Shown here: positions 41,423 to 52,659 of the stretch, piece after piece
Numbering within the stretch: the stretch's first letter is position 1
How the letters are laid out: each line of letters begins with the position of its first letter
NCBI GenBank assembly: GCA_036381015.1
Contig: DASVDR010000024.1
Coordinates: 123,228 to 187,227, forward strand
Length of the DNA stretch: 64,000 nucleotides
Reading direction: 5' to 3'
Origin: Gammaproteobacteria bacterium
Lineage (GTDB): Bacteria > Pseudomonadota > Gammaproteobacteria > Steroidobacterales > Rariloculaceae
The notes under the pieces: model-generated
The model's input: the letters and a program-made list of their open reading frames with translations, nothing else
Databases searched by the model: none
Told to the model about the DNA's origin: nothing
Made by a program: the position numbers and the translations under genes

Positions 41423-42433
41423 CTATACCGCTTCGCCCGCGCGCCGCTCTCGCCGCAAGCCGAGCCGCGCGAACAGCGCGTCGTCGTCCGCGGCGCTCGG
41501 ATTCTCCGTCGTGAGCAGCTTCTCTCCATAGAAAATCGAGTTTGCGCCGGCAAGGAAGCACAGCGCCTGCATCTCGTCGCTGAAGTCCGTCCGGCCGGCG
41601 GAAAGCCGGACGTGGGACGCCGGCATCAGGAGGCGCGCGACGGCGACGGTGCGGACGAACTCGAAGGCGTCGACGTCGTCGGCGGCCTCGAGCGGCGTGC
41701 CGGGCACCTTCACGAGCCGGTTGATCGGGACGCTCTCCGGGTGCGGCGCGAGCGTCGCGAGCGTCTGCAGCATCTCGATCCGATCGGACCGCGCTTCACC
41801 GAGGCCGAGAATGCCGCCGCAGCAGACCTTGAGGCCGGCCGCGCGCACGCGCCGCAGCGTCTCGAGCCGGTCGCCGAACGTGCGTGTCGTGATGATCTGC
41901 GGATAGAAGGCCTCGGACGTGTCGAGGTTGTGGTTGTAGTAATCGAGACCGGCTTCGGCGAGGCGCTCGGCCTGGCCGTCGCGAAGCAGGCCGAGCGTTG
42001 CGCACGTCTCGAGGCCGAGCGCTTTCACCTCACGTATCATCTCGATGATGGGACCGAGATGCCCGTCCTTCGGCCCGCGATACGAGGCGCCCATGCAGAA
42101 GCGCGTGGCGCCGGCGGCTTTCGCCCGCTCGGCCGCGCGCCGGACCTCGGCGAGCGGCATCAGATCGTGCACGGGGACTCCCGTGTCGTAACGGACGCTT
42201 TGCGGGCAGTAGGCGCAATCCTCGGGGCAGGCGCCCGTCTTGATCGACAGCAGCGTCGACACCTGAACGGCGTTCGGGTCGAAATGGCGGCGGTGCACGG
42301 TTTGCGCCGCATGCACGAGATCGATCAGTGGCGCGTCGAACAGCGAGCGAACCTCGTCGCAAGTCCAATCGGTGCGCGGATGCACGCCGACCGCGATGCC
42401 GTTGATGCGGATTTCCTGTTCGACGGTGGACAT
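41423..42433 (-). CDS. bioB: Biotin synthase
   Basis: 336 residues, radical SAM enzyme. The [4Fe-4S] motif is CPEDCAYC (CxxxCxxC) within [17 protein letters not shown]. The auxiliary cluster and substrate residues are visible in [39 protein letters not shown] and the VRLSAGR segment. It inserts sulfur into dethiobiotin. The start ATG at 42433 is set by the family N-terminus. It is divergent from comF (69-bp gap). Confidence 0.96.
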   Translation of the reverse strand: MSTVEQEIRINGIAVGVHPRTDWTCDEVRSLFDAPLIDLVHAAQTVHRRHFDPNAVQVSTLLSIKTGACPEDCAYCPQSVRYDTGVPVHDLMPLAEVRRAAERAKAAGATRFCMGASYRGPKDGHLGPIIEMIREVKALGLETCATLGLLRDGQAERLAEAGLDYYNHNLDTSEAFYPQIITTRTFGDRLETLRRVRAAGLKVCCGGILGLGEARSDRIEMLQTLATLAPHPESVPINRLVKVPGTPLEAADDVDAFEFVRTVAVARLLMPASHVRLSAGRTDFSDEMQALCFLAGANSIFYGEKLLTTENPSAADDDALFARLGLRRERRAGEAV

Positions 42434-42502
42434 TCCCGGCTCGCTCCGTTCGCCGTCGTGCGGGAGGCTGGCAGTATCAGAACCGCACCGAGGGGTGTCA
42501 AC

Positions 42503-43300
42503 TTGACGAAGCGCGCCGCAATCGCGGCGTTTCTGTGCGCCGCCTTCACCGAGGTCTGCCCGGCCTGCCGGGGGCCGAGCGAGGCCGGATTCTGTCACGG
42601 GTGCGCCGCCGAGCTTCGGCCGATCTCGCGGCCGTGCGGCATTTGCGGCTTGCCGTCGCCGGTGCGCCGCTGCCCGCGCGAGGCGGCGGCGTGGCACGTC
42701 GAGCGGATGATCGCGCCGCTCGAGTACTGTTTCCCGCTCGATCATTACCTGCAGGCGCTGAAGTTCGGCCACGGCCGCATGCTCGGCCGTGCGCTCGGTC
42801 TGCTTCTCGCGGAACCGGTCGCCGCGGCGCTGGCCGACGGCGGCCTCGCGGCCGACACGCTCGTGCCGGTGCCGCTGCACCGCGAGCGGCTGCTCCGGCG
42901 CGGGTACAACCAGGCCGTCGAGATCGCACAGGCGCTCGCGGCGGAGCTCGGCCTGAGGATCGAGCTCGCCGCCGTGTCGCGCGTCCGGCCCGCGCCCGCG
43001 CAATCTCGTCTCGGCGCCCGCGCGAGGCGCGCGAACGTCGCTCACGCGTTCCGCGCGCTGCGCCCGCTTCCGGGCCGTCGAATCGCCGTCGTCGACGACG
43101 TGATCACTACGGGGTCCACGGTGAACGCGCTCGCGGCCGTGCTGCGGGCCGCGGGCGCCGTTCGCGTGGAGGCGATCGCGGTCGCCCGCACGGTGCCGGG
43201 CACCGCTCACGCCGGCGGAGGCCGACGCGGGGGCCCCCGGGACGCTGCGGGCGCCGCGCGTCAGGACGCGGGCGGCGTCCCGGCGCGGACGAACACGTAA
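42503..43300 (+). CDS. comF: ComF family phosphoribosyltransferase-like protein
   Basis: 265 residues. The N-terminal zinc-ribbon cysteines (CPAC, CHGC, CGIC) are followed by [25 protein letters not shown] and [19 protein letters not shown]. The PRPP-binding loop is [15 protein letters not shown]-like ([13 protein letters not shown]). ComF proteins act in DNA uptake and recombination during competence. The start is TTG at 42503 with GAGGGG 7 bp upstream. The last 13 codons overlap the end of ubiA on the other strand, and the tail is Gly/Arg-rich and probably not part of the fold. Confidence 0.88.
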   Translation: MTKRAAIAAFLCAAFTEVCPACRGPSEAGFCHGCAAELRPISRPCGICGLPSPVRRCPREAAAWHVERMIAPLEYCFPLDHYLQALKFGHGRMLGRALGLLLAEPVAAALADGGLAADTLVPVPLHRERLLRRGYNQAVEIAQALAAELGLRIELAAVSRVRPAPAQSRLGARARRANVAHAFRALRPLPGRRIAVVDDVITTGSTVNALAAVLRAAGAVRVEAIAVARTVPGTAHAGGGRRGGPRDAAGAARQDAGGVPARTNT

Positions 43301-44244
43301 TCGAGGAGGATGCCGAGGAACACGCAGCCGCCGAGCCACGCGTTGTTCAGGAACGCGCGAAAGCAGCCTTCGGGCTCGCGGTGGCGAATCAGATAGAGCT
43401 GATAAAGCGCGAGCAGCGCGGCGAGACCGAGGCCGCCGTAGTACCACGGGCCGAGCTCCGCGCTGCGCCCGACGAGCAGCATGCTCGCGAAGAAGAGCGC
43501 CTGCAGCCCGGCGATGAACGCCCGGTCCATGTCGCCGAAGAGGATCGCGGTCGAGTTCACGCCGATTCTGAGATCGTCCTCGCGATCGACCATCGCGTAC
43601 TGCGTGTCGTAGATCACGACCCAGCTGATCGACGCGACGAACAGCAGCCATCCGAGGCGCGGGACGGAGCCGAGCTGCGCCGCGTACGCCATCGGCACGC
43701 CCCAGGCGAACGCGAGGCCGAGGACGAACTGCGGCGTCGCGAGCACCCGCTTCGCAAAAGGATAGAGCACTGCGAGCACGGCGCCCGCGACGGCGAGCCA
43801 GAGCGTCAGCTGGTTCAACGTCAGCACGAGGCCGAGCGCGACCAGCATCAGACCGACGAACAGGATCAGCGCCTCGGCCGGCGCCACCTCGCCGGTCGCG
43901 AGCGGGCGGTCCGCCGTGCGCCGCACGTGCGGGTCGATCTTGCGGTCCGCGAGGTCGTTGATGATGCAGCCGGCCGAGCGCGTGACGATCGTGCCGAGCA
44001 CGAGGACGATGAAGACCTTCTCGTCCGGTCGCCCGGCGCCGGCGAGCCACAGCGCCCACAGAGTCGGCCAAAGGAGCAGCCAGATGCCGATCGGCCGGTG
44101 CAGGCGCATCAGGCGCCCGTACTTCGAGTAGTGATCGAGGATCAGCTCGAGATGGTAGAGCAGCCATCTCGAGCGGGCCTGAGTCCGCGCCCACAGCGAG
44201 GCCGCGAGCGCGCGCCAGTCCACCTCCACGTTCATCCGCGCCAT
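43261..44244 (-). CDS. ubiA: 4-hydroxybenzoate polyprenyltransferase
   Basis: 327 residues with about nine transmembrane helices. The two Asp-rich motifs are [21 protein letters not shown] and [33 protein letters not shown] is the family N-terminus. It attaches the prenyl tail to 4-hydroxybenzoate in ubiquinone synthesis, which supports an aerobic ubiquinone-based chain feeding the oxidases here. The start is ATG 44244 or 44235, with no clear ribosome-binding site. Confidence 0.94.
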   Translation of the reverse strand: MARMNVEVDWRALAASLWARTQARSRWLLYHLELILDHYSKYGRLMRLHRPIGIWLLLWPTLWALWLAGAGRPDEKVFIVLVLGTIVTRSAGCIINDLADRKIDPHVRRTADRPLATGEVAPAEALILFVGLMLVALGLVLTLNQLTLWLAVAGAVLAVLYPFAKRVLATPQFVLGLAFAWGVPMAYAAQLGSVPRLGWLLFVASISWVVIYDTQYAMVDREDDLRIGVNSTAILFGDMDRAFIAGLQALFFASMLLVGRSAELGPWYYGGLGLAALLALYQLYLIRHREPEGCFRAFLNNAWLGGCVFLGILLDYVFVRAGTPPAS

Positions 44245-44324
44245 TCTAGTCGACCGTCCGCGGCGCGCGGGCTCCGTGGCTCACAGATCGAAGGCGGCGC
44301 GGCGCACGTGCAGGGCGCCGGCGC

Positions 44325-46445
44325 TCAGACCTTCGCGTACTCGCGCGCGCCGCGCACCCAGCGGCGGATCAACGGGCCGACCCGCTCGGGGCAGCGCTCG
44401 AGCAGCTCGTCCGAGATCCGGATGACGGCGGGCAAAAGGTCGGCATCGCGCAGGAGATCGGCGACCCGAAGCTGCACGATGCCGGTCTGACGCGTGCCGA
44501 GGACCTCGCCCGGGCCGCGCAGCTCGAGGTCCTTCTGCGCGATCTCGAAGCCGTCGTTCGTCCGGCGCAGCAGATCGAGGCGCTGCCGAGCGACCGCGGA
44601 GAGCGGCGGCTTGTAGAGCAGCACGCAGCTCGACTCGAGCTCGCCGCGCCCGACCCGGCCGCGCAGCTGATGCAGCTGCGCGAGCCCCATGCGCTCGGCG
44701 TTCTCGATGACCATCAGCGTCGCTCTCGGCACGTCCACCCCGACCTCGACGACGGTCGTGGCGACCAGCAAATCGATCCGCTGCTCCTTGAACGCCCGCA
44801 TCACTTCGTCCTTCTCGGCCGCCTTCATGCGGCCGTGCACGAGGCCGACGCGGAGGTCCGGCAGGGCCGCCTCGAGCTCGCCGGCGAGGCGGACGGCCGC
44901 GCTCGACTCCACGAGCTCCGACTCGTCGATCAGCGGGCACACCCAGTACGCCTGACGTCCCTGCCGGCAATGCTCGCCGACGCGCCGGACCAGCTCGGCG
45001 CGGCGCTGCTCGGGCATCGCGACCGTGCGAATCGGCTTGCGGCCGGCCGGAAGCTCGTCGATCACCGAGCAGTCGAGATCGGCGTAGGCCGTCATCGCCA
45101 ACGTGCGCGGGATCGGCGTGGCGGTCATGATGAGCTGGTGCGGCACCGTCGAGCCCGCCTTGCCCTTGCGCTTCAGCTCGAGGCGCTGACGAACTCCGAA
45201 CCGGTGCTGCTCGTCGACGATCACGAGCGCGAGCGCGTCGAAGCGCACGCTCTCCTGAAAGAGGGCGTGCGTGCCGACGGCGACCGCGGCGCGGCCGTGC
45301 GCAAGCGCTTCGAGCGAGGCGGCGCGGGCGGCCGAGCCGAGCGATCCGGTCAGGAGCACGACGCGGACGCCGAGCGGCTCGAGCCACGACTGGAAGCTCG
45401 CAAAGTGCTGCTCGGCGAGCAGCTCCGTCGGCGCCATCACGGCGGTCTGGAACCCGGCCGAGTGCGCAACGAGCGCGGCCGCCGCCGCGACCACGGTCTT
45501 GCCCGATCCGACATCGCCTTGGAGCAGTCGATGCATCGGCTTGTCGCCGGCGAGATCGCCGAGGATCTCGCCGAGCGCCTTCTCCTGTGCGCCGGTCAGC
45601 GCGAACGGCAGCACGGCGCGCAGCCGAGCGAGCTCGCCGCCGACGTCCTCGATCCGCTCCGCCTCCTCGGCTTCGGCGCCGAGCGCGAGGCGCTTCAGGC
45701 TGAGCCGCTGCGCGACCAGCTCCTCGAGCGCGACGCGGCGTTGCCATGGGTGGCGGCCGGCGGCGAGGGCCGTGAAATCGCTTCCGGGCGGAGGCTGGTG
45801 CAACCCCTTCAATGCATCGTTGATCGTCGGCGATTCGGGCGGCAGGCGATCGGCGAGGTAATCCGTGAGCGGCTCGCGCTCGACGATCGCGAGCACCTGC
45901 TGCACGACGCGGCGCAGGCGCTGCTGAGCGAGGCCTTCGGTCGAAGGATAGACCGGCGTCATCGTCGTGTCGGCCGCCGCGTCGCCCGGCGCGAGCGTCC
46001 GCCACTCGGGGTGCACCATCTCGAGACCCGTGGGGCCGATCCTGACCTCGCCGAAGCAGCGCAAGCGTGCACCGCGGACGAGCCGCTCCCGCACCCCGGG
46101 CGCGAAATGAAAGAAGCGCAGCGTGAGCGCGCCGGTGCCGTCGCCGATCCTGCAAAGCAGCGACCGGCGCCGGCGCACGACGACTTCGGTGAGCTCGACG
46201 ACGCCTTCGACGAGCACCTTCTCTCCGGGGCGCGCGGCGCCGAGCGGCCGGACCTCGGTGCGATCCTCGTAGCGTTGCGGCAGCAACGTCAACGCGTCGC
46301 CGATCCGCTCGACGCCGAGCCTCCGGAGCTGGCCGGCGAGGCGGGGACCGACGCCGGCGAGGGTCGCGACCGGCCGATCGAAAACGTCGTGATCGCGAAG
46401 CGCCACCCGTGGGCTACGCGGGGCGGGGAAAGAGCGTCGTCTCAC
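44325..46445 (-). CDS. recG: ATP-dependent DNA helicase RecG
   Basis: 706 residues. The N-terminal wedge domain has the OB-fold segment [10 protein letters not shown]-like [13 protein letters not shown]. The helicase motifs are [15 protein letters not shown] (Walker A), [20 protein letters not shown] (DEQH box), [26 protein letters not shown] and QLRGRVGRG. RecG remodels stalled forks and recombination intermediates. The start is GTG at 46445, overlapping the ridA stop (GTGA), so the two are translationally coupled. Confidence 0.96.
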   Translation of the reverse strand: MRRRSFPAPRSPRVALRDHDVFDRPVATLAGVGPRLAGQLRRLGVERIGDALTLLPQRYEDRTEVRPLGAARPGEKVLVEGVVELTEVVVRRRRSLLCRIGDGTGALTLRFFHFAPGVRERLVRGARLRCFGEVRIGPTGLEMVHPEWRTLAPGDAAADTTMTPVYPSTEGLAQQRLRRVVQQVLAIVEREPLTDYLADRLPPESPTINDALKGLHQPPPGSDFTALAAGRHPWQRRVALEELVAQRLSLKRLALGAEAEEAERIEDVGGELARLRAVLPFALTGAQEKALGEILGDLAGDKPMHRLLQGDVGSGKTVVAAAAALVAHSAGFQTAVMAPTELLAEQHFASFQSWLEPLGVRVVLLTGSLGSAARAASLEALAHGRAAVAVGTHALFQESVRFDALALVIVDEQHRFGVRQRLELKRKGKAGSTVPHQLIMTATPIPRTLAMTAYADLDCSVIDELPAGRKPIRTVAMPEQRRAELVRRVGEHCRQGRQAYWVCPLIDESELVESSAAVRLAGELEAALPDLRVGLVHGRMKAAEKDEVMRAFKEQRIDLLVATTVVEVGVDVPRATLMVIENAERMGLAQLHQLRGRVGRGELESSCVLLYKPPLSAVARQRLDLLRRTNDGFEIAQKDLELRGPGEVLGTRQTGIVQLRVADLLRDADLLPAVIRISDELLERCPERVGPLIRRWVRGAREYAKV

Positions 46446-46843
46446 CGCCCGAGGGCGGACTCGGGAAGCACGAGAATCGCATCCATCTCGACCGCGACGC
46501 CTCTCGGCAGCGCCGCGACCCCGATCACGGCGCGCGCCGGAAAGGGCTCAGAGAAGTACTCGGCCATGATCTCGTTCACGACCGGGAATTGCCCGAGGTC
46601 GGTGAGATAGACGGTGAGCTTGACGGTATCGGAGAGACCGCCTCCGGCGGCTTCCGCGACGGCGGCCAAATTGTCGAACACGCGCCGGATCTGCTCCCGG
46701 GGCCCGCCTTCGACGATTTCCATCGTGGCCGGGTCGAGCGGGATCTGCCCCGACAGGAACACGGTGCGGCCCGCCCGAATCGCCTGGCTGTAGGTGCCGA
46801 TGGCTCCCGGGGCACGCGTGGTGCTGATCGCTTCTCTTTCCAT
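46442..46843 (-). CDS. ridA: RidA family reactive-intermediate deaminase
   Basis: 133 residues. Motifs are [28 protein letters not shown] and [15 protein letters not shown]. The catalytic arginine lies in [23 protein letters not shown]. RidA hydrolyses enamine/imine intermediates released by PLP dehydratases, protecting PLP enzymes. GAGG is 6 bp before the ATG at 46843. It is inserted between spoT and recG as in several gammaproteobacteria. Confidence 0.95.
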   Translation of the reverse strand: MEREAISTTRAPGAIGTYSQAIRAGRTVFLSGQIPLDPATMEIVEGGPREQIRRVFDNLAAVAEAAGGGLSDTVKLTVYLTDLGQFPVVNEIMAEYFSEPFPARAVIGVAALPRGVAVEMDAILVLPESALGR

Positions 46844-46851
46844 CCGTCGCC

Positions 46852-49017
46852 TCAACTCGTCCCGCGCGTGACGCGCACGACGCCCGGAATGGCCCGGATG
46901 CTGCGCAGCACCTGCGCAAGCTGCTTCCGGCCCTTCACCTTGAGCCTGAACAGGAGCGCCGAGGCGTCGCCTTCGGTGTCCACGCGCACGTGATCGATGT
47001 TCGTATGCGTGGCGGAGATGCGTCCGGCGACCTCGGCGAGCAGGCCGACGCGATCGAGCGTGCGCACCTGGATCTCCGAGAGGAACTCGCCTTGGACGTC
47101 GTGCTTCCAGTTGACCGGGATCCACTTCGACGGCTGCTTGCGGTACTCCGCGAGATTGCCGCACGTCGTGCGGTGAATCACGATGCCGCGGCCGCTCGAC
47201 ATGAACCCGATGATCTCGTCGCCCGGGATCGGGTAGCAGCAGCGCGCATAGTTGACGACGAGGCCTTCGGTGCCCGCGATCTCGAGCGGCTTGCGCCGGC
47301 CGGCGAGATCGCTGTCGGGGCCGCCGTCGCCCTGCGCGAGCATGCCGGCGACGACCGGCGCGAGCCGCTCGCCGAGCCCGAGCTGCTCGTAGAGCGTCGC
47401 CATGTCGGCCACGCCGAGCTCCTCGAGGAGCTGCGCGCACCGCTCTCTCGGCAGCCGCCGCAGGCTGATCGAGTATGGCCGCAGCGCCTGGCTCAGCAGG
47501 CGCCGCCCGAGCTCCCGCGCCTCGTCGCGGCGCAGGTTCTTGAGATACGCGCGAATCGCGTTCCGCGCCTTCGCGGTCGCGACGAAGTTCACCCAGTTCG
47601 GGTTCGGACGGGCGCCGCGGGCCGTGATGATCTCGACCGTCTGACCGTTCCCGAGCGGAGTCTTCAACGGCACGAGTCGGCGATCGATCTTCGCCGCCAC
47701 GCACCGGTTGCCGACGTCCGTGTGGACCGCGTACGCGAAATCCACGGCGGTGGAGCCGCGCGGCAGGCGCATGATGTCGCCCTTCGGCGTGAACACGTAG
47801 ACCTTGTCCGGAAAGAGATCGACCTTGACGGTCTCGAGAAACTCCTCCGAGTTCGCCGAGTGCTGCATCTCCATCAGCCCGGCGAGCCACTCGCGCGCGC
47901 GCTCCTCGGTGCTGTACGTGCGCTTGTCCACGGCCTTGTATTGCCAGTGCGCGGCGACGCCCCGCTCCGCGACCTTGTCCATCTCCTCGGTGCGGATCTG
48001 CACTTCGAGCGGCAGCCCGTTCGGGCCGAACAGCGTGGTGTGCAGCGACTGGTATCCGTTCACTCGCGGAATGGCGATGTAGTCCTTGAAGCGGCCGGGC
48101 ATGGGCTTGTAGAGCTGGTGGGCGAGCCCGAGCACTCGATAGCACGTGTCGACGTCGGGGACGATGATACGGATGCCGAACACGTCGACGATCTCGGCGA
48201 GATGGGCGTGCTTGCGAAGCATCTTCTTGTAGATGCTGTAAAGGTGCTTCTCGCGGCCGGTGACCCGCGCGGTGATCCCGTTCGCGGCGAGCTCGTCGAC
48301 GAAGCGAGCCTCGATTCGCCGCAGCGGCTGCCGCTGATTGCCGCGCGCTCGGCGCAAGGACCGCTCGAGAACGCGATAACGGAACGGATAGAGCGTCTTG
48401 AAGCCGAGATCCTCGAGCTCCACCTTCAGGCTGTAGATACCGAGACGGTTCGCGATCGGCGCGTAGATCTCCACCGTCTCGCGGGCGATCCGCCGCTGCT
48501 TCTCGACGGGCAGCGCGTGGATCGTGCGCATGTTGTGCGTCCGGTCGGCGAGCTTGACGAGGATCACTCGCAAGTCCTGCACCATCGCGAGCAGCATCTT
48601 GCGGAAGCTTTCGGCCTGCGCTTCGGCCGCGCTGTCGAAGCGCAGCTGATCCAGCTTGCTGACGCCGTCGACCAGCAACGCGACGTCGTCGCCGAAGCAC
48701 TCCTCGATCTCGGCGAGCGTCGCCGGCGTGTCCTCGACGACGTCGTGGAGCAGCGCGGCCTTGATCGAGCCCGCGTCGAGATACAGGCCCGCGAGAATCT
48801 GCGCGACGGCGACGGGGTGAGAGACGTAAGGCTCGCCGCTGCGCCGGAACTGGCCGGCATGCGCCTTCGCGGCGAACTCGTAGGCTGCGGTGATTCCCGG
48901 GAGATCCTCGGCGGGAAGGTACGCGCCGACGCGTGCGATCAGCTGGCCGAACCCATGATCATCGGCGCGCCATACGGCCGGAAGCCGTTTGTCGCGGATC
49001 GCGCCGACGTAGCTCAT
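46852..49017 (-). CDS. spoT: Bifunctional (p)ppGpp synthetase/hydrolase SpoT
   Basis: 721 residues. In order: HD hydrolase domain with [10 protein letters not shown] and [11 protein letters not shown]; a synthetase domain with [42 protein letters not shown] and [10 protein letters not shown]; a TGS domain ([18 protein letters not shown]); a helical/CC region with [16 protein letters not shown]; and a C-terminal ACT domain ([12 protein letters not shown]). Both catalytic sites look intact, so it should make and break the stringent alarmone. It forms a tight minus-strand group with rpoZ, which is the usual gammaproteobacterial neighbour. Confidence 0.96.
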   Translation of the reverse strand: MSYVGAIRDKRLPAVWRADDHGFGQLIARVGAYLPAEDLPGITAAYEFAAKAHAGQFRRSGEPYVSHPVAVAQILAGLYLDAGSIKAALLHDVVEDTPATLAEIEECFGDDVALLVDGVSKLDQLRFDSAAEAQAESFRKMLLAMVQDLRVILVKLADRTHNMRTIHALPVEKQRRIARETVEIYAPIANRLGIYSLKVELEDLGFKTLYPFRYRVLERSLRRARGNQRQPLRRIEARFVDELAANGITARVTGREKHLYSIYKKMLRKHAHLAEIVDVFGIRIIVPDVDTCYRVLGLAHQLYKPMPGRFKDYIAIPRVNGYQSLHTTLFGPNGLPLEVQIRTEEMDKVAERGVAAHWQYKAVDKRTYSTEERAREWLAGLMEMQHSANSEEFLETVKVDLFPDKVYVFTPKGDIMRLPRGSTAVDFAYAVHTDVGNRCVAAKIDRRLVPLKTPLGNGQTVEIITARGARPNPNWVNFVATAKARNAIRAYLKNLRRDEARELGRRLLSQALRPYSISLRRLPRERCAQLLEELGVADMATLYEQLGLGERLAPVVAGMLAQGDGGPDSDLAGRRKPLEIAGTEGLVVNYARCCYPIPGDEIIGFMSSGRGIVIHRTTCGNLAEYRKQPSKWIPVNWKHDVQGEFLSEIQVRTLDRVGLLAEVAGRISATHTNIDHVRVDTEGDASALLFRLKVKGRKQLAQVLRSIRAIPGVVRVTRGTS

Positions 49018-49040
49018 GGATCACGAGAGCGGCGACCCGC

Positions 49041-49334
49041 TCACTCGGTGCCGCCCATCGGCCGCGGCGAAAGGATGTCGTCCGGGATCAGCGCGGCGCT
49101 CTTCTCGAGGTCGAGCAGGTCTTCCACCGGCTGATCGCGCTCGTCGAGAATCCTCTCGTCGATATAGCCCTCGGCAATCTCGCGAAGGGCCACGACGGTG
49201 GGCTTGTCGTTCTCCCATTCGACCATCGCATGCGCGCCGTTCGACAGCTGTCGCGCGCGCTTCGCGGCGACGAGCACGAGCTGAAACATGTTGGGGACGT
49301 GCTGGGTGCAGTCCTCGACGGTAATTCGCGCCAT
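49041..49334 (-). CDS. rpoZ: RNA polymerase omega subunit
   Basis: 97 residues. [30 protein letters not shown] and the [11 protein letters not shown] segment are diagnostic. Omega aids polymerase assembly and forms part of ppGpp site 1, fitting its place directly upstream of spoT. A strong AAGGAGGAG sits just before the ATG. Upstream, a 124-bp gap to gmk contains no gene. Confidence 0.96.
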   Translation of the reverse strand: MARITVEDCTQHVPNMFQLVLVAAKRARQLSNGAHAMVEWENDKPTVVALREIAEGYIDERILDERDQPVEDLLDLEKSAALIPDDILSPRPMGGTE

Positions 49335-49458
49335 CGGCTCCTCCTTGAAAGCAGCAGTTCAGTGTAACTCCAACCCCCGCGCCGCGCCTAACCTGTCACG
49401 CTAAGGGGCCGCGGGGACAAGGCCTTTTTCGCCGGGGCCGCGGGCGCCCCCCGGGCGC

Positions 49459-50127
49459 TCAGCTCGAAGGGATGCAGGCGCCGCGGCCGGCCGGGATGCT
49501 CGCGAGCACTCGCGCCACCCGCCGGCGGGTCGCCGGCGAGTCGCTCCGATACTCCTCCCCGCCGCCGCGCACGATGGCGGCGAGCGCATCGGCGGCGCGG
49601 TCGAGATCGTCGTTGACCACGACGTACCCGAATTCGTTCCAATGGCTCATGTCCGAGACGGCGTCGGCAAGCCGCCGCGCGATCACGGCCGGAGGATCGC
49701 TGGCGCGCGCCGTGAGCCGGGCCTCGAGCGCGTCGAGGCGCGGCGGGAGGATGAACACCGTCCGCGCCTCCGGCGCCCGCTCCCGGACCTGGCGTGCGCC
49801 CTGCCAATCGATCTCGAGCAGCACGGTGGCGCCCGAGGCGAGCAGCCCCTCGACGTGCTCCCGGCCGGTGCCGTACCAATGATCGAACACGCGGGCGTGC
49901 TCGAGAAACTCGTCGTCGCGAATCATGCGCGCGAAGCGTTCCTCGCTCACGAAGAAGTAGTCGACGCCGTCGCGCTCGTTCGCGCGCGGCGGCCGCGTCG
50001 TGTAGGAGACGGAGAAGCGCACGTCCGGCTCGCGGCGGAGCAGCTCGCGCACGAGGGTGGTCTTGCCGGCGCCGGACGGCGCCGCGAGAACCACGAGGCG
50101 CCCGCGGGGATTTGCATGCGGCGCCAT
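49459..50127 (-). CDS. gmk: Guanylate kinase
   Basis: 222 residues. The P-loop is LAAPSGAGKTTL, the GMP-binding region includes SVSYTTRPPRANERDGVDYFFVSEERF and VLLEIDWQGA, and the lid RRLADAVSDMSHWNEFGYVVVND follows. It phosphorylates GMP to GDP, linking nucleotide supply to the stringent genes next to it. The start ATG at 50127 lies 2 bp after the yicC stop; the open frame continues upstream but the family N-terminus starts here. Confidence 0.95.
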   Translation of the reverse strand: MAPHANPRGRLVVLAAPSGAGKTTLVRELLRREPDVRFSVSYTTRPPRANERDGVDYFFVSEERFARMIRDDEFLEHARVFDHWYGTGREHVEGLLASGATVLLEIDWQGARQVRERAPEARTVFILPPRLDALEARLTARASDPPAVIARRLADAVSDMSHWNEFGYVVVNDDLDRAADALAAIVRGGGEEYRSDSPATRRRVARVLASIPAGRGACIPSS

Positions 50128-50129
50128 CG

Positions 50130-50984
50130 CTACTCCAGGTTCTGCACCTGCTCGCGCATCTGCTCGATCAGCACCTTGAGCTCGACCGCAGCGCGCGTCA
50201 GGTCCTCGTCCTGCGCCTTCGACGCGAGTGTGTTCGCCTCGCGGTTCATTTCCTGGATCAGAAAATCGAGCCGCCTGCCGATCGGCTCCGCGCGTGCGAG
50301 CACGCCGCGGACCTCGGCGACGTGGCCGGCCAGGCGGTCGATCTCCTCGGTGACGTCGAGCCGCTGCGCGAGCAGCACGAGCTCCTGCTCGAGTCGCTCC
50401 GGCTGCGCCTGAACGTCGAGCCGAGCGAGACGCTCCTCGAGCTTCTGGCGGTAGCGGGCCTCGGCGCTCTCCACGCACGGCCGCACGGCCCCGAGCAGCG
50501 AGACGATCGCTTCGTTGCGCTCCTCGAGCGATGCGGCCAGTCGGCTCCCCTCCCGCGCTCGCGCCGCTTTCAAGGCGGCGGCTGCCTCCCGCAGCGAGCG
50601 CTTGGCCGGCTCCGCGAGCACGGCGAAATCGAGCTGCGGCTCTTTCAGCACGCCCGGCCAGCGCAGCGCCTCGAGCACGGAAAGCGAGCGGGCGTCCGGG
50701 AAGACGCGCAGCACCTGCTTCTCGAGGCCGCGCAGCTCCTCGAGGGCCGCGGGCACGATTTCGTACGCTCCTCCGGACTCGGCGGCCACGGAGATCTTCA
50801 AGGTGCAGTCGACCTTACCGCGCCGCACCGATTGCGAGACGACGTCGCGGCATTCGGGCTCGAGCGGGCGGAGCTCGTCGGGCAGACGGACGCTCACGTC
50901 GAGGAAGCGGTGATTGACGCTGCGCAGCTCCCACGCGAGGCGAAACGGCGCACAAATCGCCTCGGCGCTCGCGAACCCTGTCAT
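50130..50984 (-). CDS. yicC: YicC family endoribonuclease
   Basis: 284 residues. It starts MTGFASAE, typical of YicC, and contains LRSVNHRFLDVSVRLPDELR, RGKVDCTL and a C-terminal RRLDFLIQEMNREANTLASKAQD motif followed by VELKVLIEQMREQVQNLE. YicC proteins are cytoplasmic endoribonucleases reported to trim sRNAs in E. coli. The gene is coupled to gmk. Upstream (50985-51183) lies 199 bp of GC-rich DNA with the divergent PP2C gene at its far side. Confidence 0.93.
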   Translation of the reverse strand: MTGFASAEAICAPFRLAWELRSVNHRFLDVSVRLPDELRPLEPECRDVVSQSVRRGKVDCTLKISVAAESGGAYEIVPAALEELRGLEKQVLRVFPDARSLSVLEALRWPGVLKEPQLDFAVLAEPAKRSLREAAAALKAARAREGSRLAASLEERNEAIVSLLGAVRPCVESAEARYRQKLEERLARLDVQAQPERLEQELVLLAQRLDVTEEIDRLAGHVAEVRGVLARAEPIGRRLDFLIQEMNREANTLASKAQDEDLTRAAVELKVLIEQMREQVQNLE

Positions 50985-51183
50985 GCTGTGAGGCAAGGTG
51001 TTGAATCCGTTCCGTCGAATCGTACAAAGTGCGCGGCTGGAGCCGGTCCGGCCAGGGCGGCCGCCCGTGCGGCGCCCGAGCCGCACGCGGCGGGCCTTCG
51101 CGTCCGCACGTGAGCGCCGCGGCGCGCCGCCCGGTCTCGCGCCCCGGGCGCGCCACTAGTCTAGCAACAGAGCGAGCCTGCCA

Positions 51184-51927
51184 GTGCGCATCGAGTACGC
51201 GAAACTGAGCCTGCCCGGAAACCGTCAGGACAACCAGGACCGCGTCGACGTCTTCGCCACGGACACGGCGGCGCTGCTCGTCGTCGTGGACGGCATGGGC
51301 GGCCACGCCGAAGGAGCCCGCGCCGCGGAGGTGACGGTGGAGACGCTGGCGGAGTGCTTCAACGAGGAGGGCGGCGCGGTGCTCGACCCGCAAGGTTTCC
51401 TCACGCTCGCGCTTTCGCACGCGCACGGCAGGGTCGTCGAGCTCGGCAAGGGCGTGCCCATGGATCACAAGCCGCGCGCGACCTGTGCCGTTTGCCTCGT
51501 GCAGGACGCGGGGGCCTACTGGGCGCACGTCGGCGACAGCCGTATTTACCACCTGCGACGCGGCCGCGTGCACGAGCGCACGCGCGATCACAGCCACGTC
51601 GAGCTGCTTCTGCGCGAAGGTTTGATCGCGGAGCGGGAGATCCGCTATCACCCGATGCGCAATTACGTCGAGTGCTGCCTCGGGGGAGACACGCCGCTGC
51701 CGAACATGAGCATCACGTCGCGCAAGCGGGTGCACGAAGGCGACGTGATCCTCGTGTGCACGGACGGGCTCTGGTCCGGCATCGACGATGCCGAGATCGG
51801 CGCGTTCGCGGACGGCCGGAAGCGGTTGACGAAAGCCCTCGCGGCGCTGGCCGAGCAAGCGGTTCGGTGTAACAGCCCGCACAGCGACAACACCAGCGCC
51901 GCGGCGCTTCGATGGCTCGGCGAGTGA
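51184..51927 (+). CDS. PP2C-family serine/threonine protein phosphatase
   Basis: 247 residues. Metal-binding aspartates appear in RQDNQDRVDVF, VVVDGMGGHAEGA, VGDSRIYHLRRG, LVCTDGLWSG and the final SDNTSA. These are all the motifs needed for a Mg/Mn-dependent PPM phosphatase. The start is GTG at 51184. It lies 15 bp before rph and is probably co-transcribed; such phosphatases often sit beside yicC and rph. The cognate kinase is not in the window. Confidence 0.9.
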   Translation: MRIEYAKLSLPGNRQDNQDRVDVFATDTAALLVVVDGMGGHAEGARAAEVTVETLAECFNEEGGAVLDPQGFLTLALSHAHGRVVELGKGVPMDHKPRATCAVCLVQDAGAYWAHVGDSRIYHLRRGRVHERTRDHSHVELLLREGLIAEREIRYHPMRNYVECCLGGDTPLPNMSITSRKRVHEGDVILVCTDGLWSGIDDAEIGAFADGRKRLTKALAALAEQAVRCNSPHSDNTSAAALRWLGE

Positions 51928-51942
51928 GCACGGAGGTTTCGG

Positions 51943-52659
51943 ATGCGTCCCAGTAAACGCAAGCCCGACGAGATGCGCCCCGTGCGCTTCACCGCGAACT
52001 ACACCCGCCACGCCGAGGGGTCGGTGCTCGCGGAGTTCGGCGAGACCCGCGTGCTCTGCACCGCTTCGGTCGAATGCCGGGTCCCGCCGTTCTTGAAAGG
52101 CCGGCAGGAAGGCTGGGTCACGGCCGAGTACGGCATGCTGCCCCGCGCGACGCATACACGCACGCCGCGTGAAGCAGCCCGAGGCAAGCAAGGCGGCCGC
52201 ACGCTCGAGATTCAGCGGCTGATCGGCCGCAGCTTGCGAGCGGTCGTGGACCGGCGCGCGCTCGGCGAGCGCACGATCACGATCGACTGCGACGTGATTC
52301 AGGCGGACGGCGGGACGCGCACGGCCGCGATCTCCGGCGGCTACATCGCGCTCGCGCTGGCCGCCGGCCGCCTCGTCGAGCGCCGCGAGCTCGACCGCAA
52401 CCCGATCCACGGGCAGGTCGCGGCCGTCTCCGTCGGCATCTTTCGCGGCGTGCCCGTGCTCGACCTCGACTACGCGGAGGACATGGAGGCCGAGACGGAC
52501 ATGAACGTCGTGATGAACGAAGCGGGCGGATTCGTCGAGATACAGGGCACGGCGGAGGGTCACGCGTTCCTGCGCTCCGAGCTCGAGCAGCTCCTCGGCC
52601 TCGCGGAGCACGGCGTGCGGTCGCTGCTGGCCGCGCAAGCCGCCGTGCTCGACGCATGA
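51943..52659 (+). CDS. rph: Ribonuclease PH
   Basis: 238 residues, the full family length. It contains [27 protein letters not shown]-type N-terminal residues, [51 protein letters not shown] and [21 protein letters not shown] phosphorolytic exonuclease that trims tRNA 3' ends. The C-terminus is complete, unlike the frameshifted K-12 gene. GGAGG precedes the ATG; the stop overlaps rdgB (ATGA). Confidence 0.96.
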   Translation: MRPSKRKPDEMRPVRFTANYTRHAEGSVLAEFGETRVLCTASVECRVPPFLKGRQEGWVTAEYGMLPRATHTRTPREAARGKQGGRTLEIQRLIGRSLRAVVDRRALGERTITIDCDVIQADGGTRTAAISGGYIALALAAGRLVERRELDRNPIHGQVAAVSVGIFRGVPVLDLDYAEDMEAETDMNVVMNEAGGFVEIQGTAEGHAFLRSELEQLLGLAEHGVRSLLAAQAAVLDA

